A stretch of 14,933 nucleotides of DNA from Baffinella frigidus (lineage: Eukaryota > Cryptophyceae > Cryptomonadales > Baffinellaceae), in the NCBI GenBank assembly GCA_026770585.1, contig MU646335.1:1013596-1028528 (forward strand), in the 5' to 3' direction. This document shows positions 6,870 to 13,140 of the stretch, one piece after another. A model generated the notes under the pieces. That model saw nothing but the letters and a program-made list of their open reading frames with translations. It did no database searches and was not told the DNA's origin. A program made the position numbers and the translations under genes. Position 1 is the stretch's first letter; each line of letters opens with the position of its first letter.

Positions 6870-7002
6870 AGGCTTTCTTGGACTCGACAGGTTGCGAGGC
6901 TGACTTGGAATCGACAGGTTATGAGGCTGTCTGGCTGTGAGGACAGCTCCTCGAGGCTTTGGTTCAGGAGAAGCCGTTTGTTAGAGGCGCGCGCGGGCAG
7001 CA

Positions 7003-7060
<58 letters not shown>

Positions 7061-7216
7061 AGGCGCGCGCGGGTTCAGGAGGAGGAAGAGGCTGTCTAGC
7101 GGCTTGGCGAGCAGGCTGTCTTGGCCTCGACAGGTTGTGAGGCTTCCTTGGAATCGACAGGTTATTAGGCTTTCTTGGACTCGACAGGTTGTGAGGCTGT
7201 CTTGGCCTCTTCTGAT
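6870..7216 (+). repeat. 27 bp tandem repeat in two blocks around a CT tract
   Basis: The unit AGGCTTTCTTGGACTCGACA followed by GGTTGTG occurs at 6870-6896 and 6897-6923, then at 7113-7139, 7140-7166 and 7167-7193, with partial units at 6924 and 7194. Because 27 is a multiple of three, one frame stays open and reads RLSWTRQVV-like nonapeptides. The two blocks are separated by the CT tract at 6983-7073 and its flanks. Confidence 0.9.
6983..7073 (-). repeat. CT microsatellite bracketed by AGAGGCGCGCGCGGG
   Basis: A (CT)n tract at 7002-7058 lies between two identical 15 bp repeats (6983-6997 and 7059-7073). Read on the minus strand the arrangement is CCCGCGCGCGCCTCT, (GA)n, GCTGCCCGCGCGCGCCTCT, which is the unit found at 5840-5940. 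Confidence 0.9.
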
Positions 7217-7301
7217 GAAGCTGACGAAGGGTGCCCGAGCGGGAGGCCTAGCGCGGTGTTCTTGTCTGTTTTGTGTCGCTTTTCCTGGGGTGGGGGGTTC
7301 T

Positions 7302-7494
7302 GGTTTAGGGTTTGGGGTTTGGGGTTTGGGGTTTAGGGGTTGGGGTTGAGTGTTTGGGGTTTAGGGTGTAGGGGTTAGGGGTTAGGGTTAGGGTTCAGGG
7401 TGTCGGGGTTAGGGGTAAGGGGTTAGGGGTTAGGGGTTAGGAGTTAGGGGTTAGGGGTTAGGGGTTAGGGGTTAGAGTTCAGGGTTTAGGGTTT
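7302..7494 (+). repeat. Degenerate telomere-like array, TTTAGGG/TTTGGGG/TTAGGGG
   Basis: It begins with TTTAGGG and TTTGGGG heptamers and passes into GGGGTTA heptamers, with scattered variants. It resembles plant-type telomere repeats but is degenerate, so it is better read as an interstitial or subtelomeric block than as a functional end. Confidence 0.85.
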
Positions 7495-7621
7495 CTGGAG
7501 GACGCTGAACCTCCTCGATCGAAAGCTCCTTCTTGGATTTCGTGATGCCAAACTCTTGGATCTTGGTCGATTCATGGTGCCCTGACTTGGGCGTGAAACT
7601 CGCGTTGCTTGTCGTCGTGCT

Positions 7622-7818
7622 GGTTTGGGGATTAGGGTTGAGGGTTTTAGGGTGTAGGGTTTAGAGTTTATGGTTGATTAGGGTTAATTTTGGTTGATGA
7701 GGGTTGATGAGGGTTGATGAGGGTTGATGAGGGTTGATTAGGGTCAAGGGTTGATCAGGGTTGAGGGTTGATTAGGGCTCACGGATTAAGTTTGAGGTTT
7801 ACGGGTTAGGGGTTAGGG
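7622..7818 (+). repeat. Telomere-like block with a GGGTTGATGA decamer array
   Basis: TTAGGGTT-like units surround a regular array of five decamers at 7691-7740 (TGGTTGATGA, GGGTTGATGA three times, GGGTTGATTA). The decamer looks like an expansion from a mutated telomere-like unit. The preceding 7495-7621 holds no feature I can name. Confidence 0.85.
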
Positions 7819-7933
7819 CTTGCACACCTATTGATGCTCTCCCCTTGGCTTGAATTACCCCTCTCGCGACGACCATGCTCGCCCCTCGAATGACCCCCCT
7901 CGTTTTCGCCCGACGAGTCACGGCGGTGCTGCC

Positions 7934-8160
7934 CCTGTTGAAACCACGTTACCGTTACCTTATCCCTGTTGAAACCACGTTTTCGTTACCTTATCCCTGT
8001 TGAAACCACGTTTTCGTTACCTTATCCGTGTTGAAACAACGTTTTCGTTACCTTATCCGTGGTGAAACCACGTTGCCGTTACCTTATCCGTGTTGAAACC
8101 AGGTTCCCGTTACCTTATCCGTAGGAACCCCCCTGTGCCCCTGCGGTATTGCCTACCGTA
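7934..8160 (+). repeat. 31 bp tandem repeat, six units, ending in a CCGTAGG hairpin
   Basis: Units of exactly 31 bp start at 7934, 7965, 7996, 8027, 8058 and 8089, each containing TTGAAACCACGTTTTCGTTA and CCTTATCC. The last unit runs into TCCGTAGGAACCCCCCTGTG and then TTGCCTACCGTAGG. That junction recurs at 9935-9990 after a single CCGTTACCTTATCCGTA, so the array seems to have expanded from the left part of that dispersed repeat. Confidence 0.9.
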
Positions 8161-8200
8161 GGATCCATGGAGTATCCAGCTATGGGACATCAGCACACCC

Positions 8201-8374
8201 TAATAGGGTAACGTCCTGAAAACCGGGTAGTTAAGCCTACGGTATTGCGTACGGTAGGCCGTAGGACTCCTAGGACCTAATGTTTCGTAGGACCCCCCCT
8301 GGCCCCTACGGCCTGGCCTACAGTAGGCAATACCGTAGGCTTAACTACCCGGTTTTCAGGACGTTGGCCTATGA
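8201..8374 (-). mobile_element. Fold-back element family 1, copy 3 (174 bp, inverted, 4 bp TSD)
   Basis: The left end TAATAGGGTAACG is the reverse complement of the right end of copy 1. The right end CGTTGGCCTATGA matches the reverse complement of its left end, so the copy is inverted. The arms (GTCCTGAAAACCGGGTAGTT and its complement, then AAGCCTACGGTATTG) are nearly perfect; the centre is expanded. The flanking direct repeat is ACCC (8197-8200 and 8375-8378). Confidence 0.9.
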
Positions 8375-8453
8375 ACCCCTGTACGGAGAAGAGGACTGGC
8401 CACGGAATCGAAACAGTTGGCTTGTCAGAAAGCGAGAGTGCGTAAGGTGCTCC

Positions 8454-8537
8454 CCCACTTAGCAGCCACCGGGGGCTTCACGGATACAGTCCATCTAAAC
8501 TATTCGGCTCTCTCTCTCTCTCTCTCACACACACGCA
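8454..8537. repeat. Short dispersed repeat and CT/CA microsatellite
   Basis: CACTTAGCAGCCACCGGGGG followed by CTTC (8455-8478) recurs near 11679-11703 with about two differences. A short (CT)n(CA)n tract follows at about 8510-8535. The sequence just after it, TTTGTAACACCCAGGCGTTC running on to GCGATGGTAT (8572-8600), is a weaker relative of 3658-3683. Confidence 0.65.
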
Positions 8538-8593
8538 CCGTGAGGTGGGTCGCGCTCGGATGGATTCCGCTTTGTAACACCCAGGCGTTCGCG

Positions 8594-9124
8594 ATGGTAT
8601 CAGTAACCAATAATCGTCATCGTTTGGGTGTCCAATAAACTACATCGTGTGTTTATCCAATAAACTGCATGGTATGTGTATCCAACAAACTTCATGGTAT
8701 CAGTAACCAATAAACGTCATCGTTTGGGTGTCCAACAAACTTGGTATGGGTATCCAATACACTGCATCGTATGATTATCCAATAAACTGCATGGTATGTG
8801 TATCCAATTGACTTCATCGTATGGATAACCAATAAACTTCATCGTATAGGTGTCCAATAAAGTTGGTATGGTTGTCCAATAAACTTCATCGTATGGGTGT
8901 CCAACAAACGTGGTATGGTTATCCAATCAACTGTATCGTATGGTTACCCAACAAACTTCATGGTATGTGTGTCCAATAAACTGTATCGTATGTTTATCCA
9001 ATAAACTACATCGTATGTTTATCCACAAAACTTCATCGTATGTTTATCCAATAAACTACATCGTCTGGTTGTCCAATTAACTTGGTAGGGGTTTCGAATC
9101 AACTTCATGGTATGGGTATCCAAT
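8594..9124 (+). repeat. About 25 bp minisatellite, roughly 20 units
   Basis: Units of about 22-25 bp read ATCCAATAAACTTCATCGTA plus TGGTT, with frequent variation (CATGG/CATCG, TTGG, AATCAAC). The cleanest run is 8990-9080. The unit is not a multiple of three, so the open minus frame over part of it cycles through three reading frames of the repeat and is not evidence of a gene. Confidence 0.9.
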
Positions 9125-9594
9125 CACAATCATCGAGAGGAACGCACCTGTCCCGAATGATGCGTTGGAGTATGAGCATGGGCATTTCCAGCGCCAGCCT
9201 CCACATGCTGTTCCTGCACATACGAGGAATAGTTGGTAAGTTCACTGCAAATTCAGAAATTTAGTAAGCTGACCGTAGTTATTTGATCCACACGGTGGAC
9301 TGCAGCCTTTAAAAAAAAGTCAACTTGCCTAGAGATGATTAACTTGAATGATTTTTTGGTGTATATTTGGTCACGCAACACCCCAGAATTCGGCCCCAAA
9401 TTCAAATCCGAAACCCTCGAAGCCCACAGAGTGGCTAGGCGGATAGTAATAAAGAAGAACGAAGAAAGACGTTGCCCCTGCGGAAACGAGGAAAAGTTAG
9501 TGCGTTGATCACTTGGCTGAGATTCTTATCTAATAAATTAGAATCTCGGAGTAAAGAAGAACGAAGAAAGAAGGTGTTCTGGCGAGAGATCCTC
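9125..9594. other. Unique-looking stretch with minor repeats
   Basis: No gene is recognised. A perfect 20 bp direct repeat TAAAGAAGAACGAAGAAAGA lies at 9450-9469 and 9552-9571. A stem GAGATTCT/AGAATCTC lies at 9519-9526/9540-9547, and a small GAGATCC/GGATCTC hairpin at 9586-9601. CCACACGGTGGACT at 9288-9301 resembles the terminal repeats at 12821-12966. Confidence 0.6.
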
Positions 9595-9753
9595 GGATCT
9601 CATCCCGCCAGGCATTTAATTTAAATGCTCGAAATGCATACTTTTGGCGTCAGATTCTGCCTGAAGTGGCCAAATTGGCAACTTATGGCAACTTATGGCG
9701 CCAAAAGTATGCGTTTCGAGCAATGAAATTAAATACCTGGCGGGATGAGATCC
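9595..9753. repeat. 159 bp hairpin element with 55 bp arms
   Basis: The arms at 9595-9649 and 9699-9753 differ at four positions (about 93%). They end in GGATCTCATCCCGCCAGG outside and CATACTTTTGGCG inside. The 49 bp loop has the tandem GGCAACTTATGGCAACTTAT. The inner arm segment, CGCCAAAAGTATGCGTTTCG, is one of the recurrent short modules of this region. No target duplication is obvious. Confidence 0.9.
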
Positions 9754-9889
9754 CAGCTACACACTCCGTCTCGAAACCCCTGGGGGGGCTCTCTCGAGGT
9801 CTCCTTGGTGCACACCATGTGAGGGTAATAAAGAAGAAGAAGACGAACCCCAACATTCCCCAGAAAGGGATCGGCTGACAGCCACCCAC

Positions 9890-9990
9890 ACAGCGGGCTA
9901 CGAAAGGATTTTCGGCGCAAACCGGGCCACCTTTCCGTTACCTTATCCGTATAACCCCCCCTATGTCCCCACGGATTGCCTACCGTAGGG
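9890..9990 (+). repeat. Dispersed repeat, partner at 1548-1650
   Basis: The 28 bp ACAGCGGGCTACGAA...TTTTCGGCG block (9890-9917) is followed by one CCGTTACCTTATCCGTA and CACGGATTGCCTACCGTAGG. It therefore joins in one place the block seen at 1548 and the end of the 31 bp array seen at 8115-8160. Confidence 0.75.
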
Positions 9991-10061
9991 ACGTATGTCT
10001 TATCGCGTAGGGATTATTCAAAATCCCTCCGGTTTCGTGAAACGCCCATGTGCGGGTGATA

Positions 10062-10119
10062 CTGGTGGGGGGGTGCGGTGGAGAGAGAGGGGAGGTAGAC
10101 GGAGGCGGGGGGGGGGCAG
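10062..10119 (+). repeat. G-rich low-complexity tract
   Basis: Runs of seven and ten G separated by GGTGGAGAGAGAGGGGAGG-type purine sequence. It could form G-quadruplexes. No coding signal. Confidence 0.7.
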
Positions 10120-10135
10120 CGTTTAGGGTTGAAGG

Positions 10136-10228
10136 CACAAACACGGCGAAAGTCACAAACACGGCGAAAGCCAACACACACGGCGAAAGTCAACACACAC
10201 GGTGAAAGTCAACAAACACGGCGAAAGT
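10136..10228 (+). repeat. 18-19 bp tandem repeat, five units
   Basis: CAACACACACGGCGAAAGT-type units lie at 10136-10153, 10154-10171, 10172-10190, 10191-10209 and 10210-10228. The first two are 18 bp and the last three are 19 bp. Confidence 0.9.
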
Positions 10229-10337
10229 GGACCTGGTGCGATAAAGTCCCGGCGGCCGCGTCCCCAAAAGGGCTGGGCGAGCCTTTTTCAAAGGGGCTGC
10301 ACGGGGAATGCTGCGACCTGCGGATCATGAAAGATGT

Positions 10338-10374
10338 CAAAAGTAGATGTTTGGGATCGAAACATCTACTTTTG
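10338..10374. repeat. Perfect 15 bp stem hairpin
   Basis: CAAAAGTAGATGTTT (10338-10352) pairs perfectly with AAACATCTACTTTTG (10360-10374) across a 7 bp loop. Each arm is a copy of the recurrent CAAAAGTNNNYGYTTCGA module. The related segment at 10816-10860 has only one arm. Confidence 0.9.
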
Positions 10375-10436
10375 GCGTGGGAAGGACAGGGCGTTCGAAT
10401 CGTTCTACTGCGCGGGGAATGCTGCGACCTGAGGAA

Positions 10437-10498
10437 GGCCACGCCCGGTCATTACTGGGGATTTCAGAACTCAACGGTTCGTTTTGTGGTACTAAATG
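10437..10498 (+). repeat. 62 bp dispersed repeat, inverted partner at 13952-14013
   Basis: It matches the reverse complement of 13952-14013 without gaps, about 49 of 62 positions by hand count. It begins GGCCACGCC, has ATTTCAGAA in the middle and ends GTGGTACTAAATG. Weaker relatives of the first part (CCACGCCAGGTC) are at 11149-11163 and 13800-13811. Confidence 0.85.
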
Positions 10499-10505
10499 GT
10501 ACGTA

Positions 10506-10529
10506 GCCACCCCGCCAAGTCGGGGTGGC
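10506..10529 (+). repeat. GC-rich hairpin followed by TTTT
   Basis: GCCACCCCG (10506-10514) and CGGGGTGGC (10521-10529) pair perfectly over a 6 bp loop, followed by CTTTTC. It looks like a bacterial intrinsic terminator, but no gene ends here and the context is eukaryotic, so I record it only as a hairpin. Confidence 0.7.
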
Positions 10530-10591
10530 CTTTTCAAGGGGCTGCAAACCCTTTCCAAAGGGGGAATGCTGCGACCTGCGGACCACGCCAG

Positions 10592-10742
10592 ATTTCATCC
10601 CGGAAGATAACTGAATCAGTCTCTTTTCAATAGGAGGTTGCATAGCACAAATTAGTTCAGGCGTAGGTAAATTTAATTAGGCCTCCTAATTAAATGAAAA
10701 CGCCAATTGGGGAACTGGTTCAGTTATCTTTCGAGATGAAAT
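10592..10742 (+). mobile_element. Fold-back element family 5, copy 2 (about 151 bp)
   Basis: The ends ATTTCATCCCGGAAGATAAC and TATCTTTCGAGATGAAAT match copy 1 at 3464-3603. The centre holds a palindrome ATTTAATTAGG/CCTAATTAAAT (10670-10694) with a 3 bp spacer, perfect here and slightly decayed in copy 1. It interrupts a CCACGCCAGGTCG-like sequence, with at most one or two bases duplicated. Confidence 0.85.
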
Positions 10743-10743
10743 T

Positions 10744-10843
10744 GGTCGAGGGAAACCGACGCCTTATCCACGCCAGATCTGGCGTCGTTGACTCAAGTAT
10801 TCCAGAGGTTTCCCCCAAAAGATGTCAAAAGTGGATGCTTCGA
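10744..10843 (-). repeat. Dispersed repeat with a perfect 16 bp AGATCT-centred palindrome
   Basis: Inverted partner of 3745-3845. It contains AAACCGACGCCTTATCC, the palindrome ACGCCAGATCTGGCGT (10770-10785) and AAAGATGTCAAAAGTGGATG. It directly abuts the family 5 fold-back, whereas at the other locus that element lies about 140 bp from the opposite end. Confidence 0.8.
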
Positions 10844-10916
10844 TCCCTCTGGCGTGGGAAGGACAGGGCGTTCGGATCGTTGTACTGCGCGGAGAATGCT
10901 GCGACCTGTGTGTGTG

Positions 10917-11099
10917 CGAGCGAGAGCGAGAGCGAGAGCGAGAGCGAGAGCGAGAGCGAGAGAGAGCGAGAGACAGAGAGCGAGAGCGAGAGAGAGAGAG
11001 AGAGCGAGAGAAAGAGAGCGAGAGAGAGAGAGCGAGCGAGAGAGAGAGAGAGAGAGAAAGCGAAAGCGTGAGTAAGTGAGTGAGTGTGTGAGTGAGTGA
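10917..11099 (+). repeat. GA/GAGC microsatellite passing into GTGA repeats
   Basis: Mixed GAGAGC and GA units run to about 11067, followed by GTGA/GTGTGA units to about 11099. All three minus frames stay open here and read Ser-Leu-Arg strings, which accounts for several long open frames. The tract lies between two copies of CTGCGACCTG (10899-10908 and 11134-11143). Confidence 0.9.
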
Positions 11100-11143
11100 A
11101 TGGACGAGTGGGTGCGACAGGGCTGTCGGCAAACTGCGACCTG

Positions 11144-11449
11144 CGGAAGGCCACGCCAGGTCATAAGTTTCATTTTCACACGCACTCGCTCGCGCCAAAA
11201 GTGTTTAGAAAGATTATCGTGGTACATATTGTTTTCAAATTCCGCCAGCAAAGAGCTCCAATTCCCAACACTTGCGGCGTGTTTCCCGGGTAGAATCAAC
11301 TTGGCTCCTAGATCGTGTAGTAAAAATGAAAACCCGTTCAAATTTCGACTTCTGCCCTGGCGTGGACAGGGCGTGCGGATCGTTATGCTTCTGATACATG
11401 GCGGGTTTTTTCACTCGAGACGAGTTTCGCCAAAAGAAAAGGCAGTCCA
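11144..11449. other. Stretch without a recognisable gene
   Basis: It contains a GGCCACGCCAGGTCAT block (11149-11164), a CGCCAAAAGTG fragment near 11195 and a CTGGCGTGGACAGGGCGTGC block near 11358 related to 10372-10392. Nothing else can be identified. Confidence 0.5.
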
Positions 11450-11678
11450 GTTCAAAAAGCGCGATATTCTTGTCGAAGTGTGTTCTCCCGAGTGTGATCT
11501 TTGGCTTTGACTTCCGTTCCCCCTGGTGCACTGTGCTGTCGCTGCACCATGTGCGGCGCCGTGTGGCCAGAAGATTGCCGTAGAGGATTGCCGTAGAAGC
11601 CCCCCCGTTCAAACAGCGCGATACAATCATCGAGGTGCGTTCTCCCGATTGAGATTCTTGGTTTTGGCTTCCCACTCC
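11450..11678 (+). repeat. About 71 bp direct duplication, period 157 bp
   Basis: 11450-11520 and 11607-11678 align with roughly three quarters identity. Shared blocks are GTTCAAA.AGCGCGATA and GTTCTCCCGA. In one minus frame both copies read like GRTH.D..IALFE, but the surrounding frame has no recognisable domain. Between them lies a small tandem GATTGCCGTAGA (about 11573-11598). Confidence 0.75.
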
Positions 11679-11770
11679 ACTTAGCAGCCACCGGGGCCTT
11701 CGATGGTGTGACCATCGCAACGATTCTGGTACAAATTGCAACTCATTTCAGGGTAAGCGGCTTGAAATGA

Positions 11771-11788
11771 TCCCCGGAAACCCGGGGA
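11771..11788. repeat. Short GC hairpin
   Basis: TCCCCGG and CCGGGGA form a perfect 7 bp stem with a 4 bp loop just before the larger inverted repeat at 11809. Confidence 0.7.
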
Positions 11789-11808
11789 AGATAGAACCAG
11801 GGCGCTGC

Positions 11809-12016
11809 TATTGTCGATCTGGGCTTCGCGCGGAATCGAGGTCAGGTCAGGAAATCAGGAAATTTCCCCCAAAATGGACTTTTATGCTATCTTAGGCATG
11901 GTTTTTATCTCAAAATAGCATCTCCCACCCATAAGATGACACAAAAAGACAAAAAAATAAAAAAATGTTGCTGACCTGACCTCGATTTTTTCCGCGCGGA
12001 GCCCAGATCGACAATA
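11809..12016. mobile_element. 208 bp inverted-repeat element with 42-46 bp arms
   Basis: The left arm 11809-11850 (TATTGTCGATCTGGGCTTCG onwards) and right arm 11971-12016 differ by one substitution and an extra run of four A/T in the right arm. The inside is AT-rich, with TTTTATGCTATCTTAGGCA and AAAATAGCATCTCCC. That inner part resembles the reverse complement of 14222-14272. No target duplication is clear and no coding sequence is present. Confidence 0.85.
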
Positions 12017-12049
12017 AGTGGAACGTCAACCCAGGGTGTACTCTCTGCC

Positions 12050-12500
12050 ACTGTGAAAACATGCTCGCCAAACCCAAATTCCATTAAATCACTGCGAGAC
12101 TTAAATGTGGGGTTGGAGGTTGGGCATGGGACGAGTTTTTGTCCCCGTTTGTACCCTTTCGGAATCGAGATCGGCCTTCGGGGTCTATCTCCGCCTGAGT
12201 TTTATTATGGCTCGTCCTTCAAATCATTCAAGAACAGAAAGCCAGTTCAAAAGGGCGATCACAAAGCCTTCAGAACGAGCCAGAATCAAACTCAGGCAGA
12301 GCTAGGGTTCGGGTACTGGAGTTTCTGAGAATCCCTCCACTGTCAACCGAGGACGCATCTCAGACACTATGAAAACATGCCCGTCAAGACCAAACCCCGG
12401 AAACATATTGTGAGACTTAAATATGGTTTTGAAGGTTGGGCCAGAAACGAGTTTCTTCCCCCGTTTGTACCCTTTCGGAATTGAGATCGGTATCCGGGGT
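12050..12500 (+). repeat. 135 bp direct duplication, period 316 bp
   Basis: 12050-12184 and 12366-12500 have equal length and similar sequence, including GAAAACATGC, GAGACTTAAAT and CCGTTTGTACCCTTTCGGAA. Both end in GGGGT. After the first copy comes the 121 bp inverted-repeat element; after the second comes GGAGAGACTCACA and a GT/GA microsatellite. A short plus-strand frame over the first copy is not a known protein. Confidence 0.85.
12185..12305 (+). mobile_element. Fold-back element family 6, copy 1 (121 bp)
   Basis: The terminal inverted repeats of 34 bp (12185-12218 and 12272-12305) read CTATCTCCGCCTGAGTTTTA onwards, with five mismatches. The centre has CCAGTTCAAAAGGGCGAT. Copy 2 at 13245-13365 has exactly the same length. 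No target duplication survives here. Confidence 0.85.
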
Positions 12501-12513
12501 GGAGAGACTCACA

Positions 12514-12523
12514 GTGTGTGTGT

Positions 12524-12554
<31 letters not shown>

Positions 12555-12605
12555 CGCGCGAGAGAGAGAGAGAGAGTGTGTGTGAGACAGAGAGAGAGAG
12601 AGAGA

Positions 12606-12637
<32 letters not shown>

Positions 12638-12664
12638 TGCAGGGACAGAGAGAGTGAGAGAGAG
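12514..12664 (+). repeat. GT/GA compound microsatellite
   Basis: Alternating (GT)n and (GA)n tracts, bracketed by AGAGACTCACA at 12503-12513 and 12665-12675. The Ser-Leu-Thr-His open frame on the minus strand is an artefact of the tract. Confidence 0.9.
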
Positions 12665-12820
12665 AGAGACTCACATCGGAGTTATGGGCGAGCTGCCTTT
12701 GCTGCCGACCGTAAGGAGGATGATTTCCCTTTCGACTGGGTCACTGCAGGAGGAGGGGCCACTTTTAGTATCATTACATGGGGAAACGCGACGATCGATA
12801 AATAGTCAAACACGACCGCT

Positions 12821-12966
12821 CCACACGGTGGGCTACGAAGGTTTCGTTGGGCTCGATTTTAGGGTGAACCAAAAATGGAACCCACGAATTTGCGTTGATA
12901 AATCCTTAAAGTTCATTTTTTCAGATAAATTGACTTTTGATGAAAGGTTCGTAGTCCACCGTGTGG
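12821..12966. repeat. 146 bp segment with 19 bp terminal inverted repeats
   Basis: CCACACGGTGGGCTACGAA (12821-12839) and TTCGTAGTCCACCGTGTGG (12948-12966) pair with one mismatch. Similar ends occur singly at 1548-1562 and 9890-9904 (ACAGCGGGCTACGAA) and at 9288-9301. It may be a small MITE-like element; no target duplication is seen. Confidence 0.7.
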
Positions 12967-13036
12967 GTAAGCCAGGTGGCCAGGTTGGGCGAGACATGGC
13001 ACGCCCACGAAAAGTGACCATTTTAGACGTGATGGT

Positions 13037-13140
13037 GGTCAATCAAAAGTTGACGTAAGGGCAGAATCCCCACAAAAGGGGGGATTCCGCCACAAGTTGG
13101 CTCGAGGTTGGGAGTGAGTTGACTTTTGCGATTGCCTCCC
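13037..13140. repeat. Nested hairpin
   Basis: An inner stem GGCAGAATCCCC/GGGGATTCCGCC (13060-13071 and 13080-13091, one mismatch) lies inside a weaker outer pairing of TCAATCAAAAGTTGAC with GTTGACTTTTGCGATTG. A separate small stem GTCTTTAAAA/TTTTGAAGAC lies at 13190-13212. Confidence 0.65.

Larger units (their letters stand above)
10303..11143 (+). repeat. Recurrent GGGGAATGCTGCGACCTG module
   Basis: GGGGAATGCTGCGACCTG occurs at 10303-10320, 10414-10431, 10561-10578 and, with one change, 10891-10908. A shortened form, AACTGCGACCTGCGGAAGG, is at 11132-11150. What follows differs each time: a hairpin, a GGCCACGCC block, a fold-back element, or a GA tract. The module thus acts as a repeated left border of mosaic segments. 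The second and fourth copies share upstream GGACAGGGCGTTCG.ATCGTT. Confidence 0.8.

Noticed and set aside
7934-8119. Possible CRISPR array (regular 31 bp period)
   Set aside because: The units are directly adjacent without unique spacers; it is a plain tandem repeat.
8594-9124. Possible CRISPR-like or protein-repeat array
   Set aside because: Units of about 25 bp are degenerate along their whole length, with no spacer/repeat alternation and no preserved frame.
10506-10534. Rho-independent terminator-like hairpin
   Set aside because: The stem is real, but no gene ends here and the region looks eukaryotic and repeat-rich.
10764-11341. Overlapping open frames of 85-182 residues on both strands, rich in Ser-Leu-Arg or Arg-Glu
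   Set aside because: They are produced by the GA/GAGC microsatellite, which lacks stops in many frames; no domain is visible outside the tract.
11235-11741. 168-residue minus-strand open frame
   Set aside because: It spans the 71 bp direct duplication, giving an internal GRTH.D..IALFE repeat, with no recognised domain; kept only as a duplicated segment.
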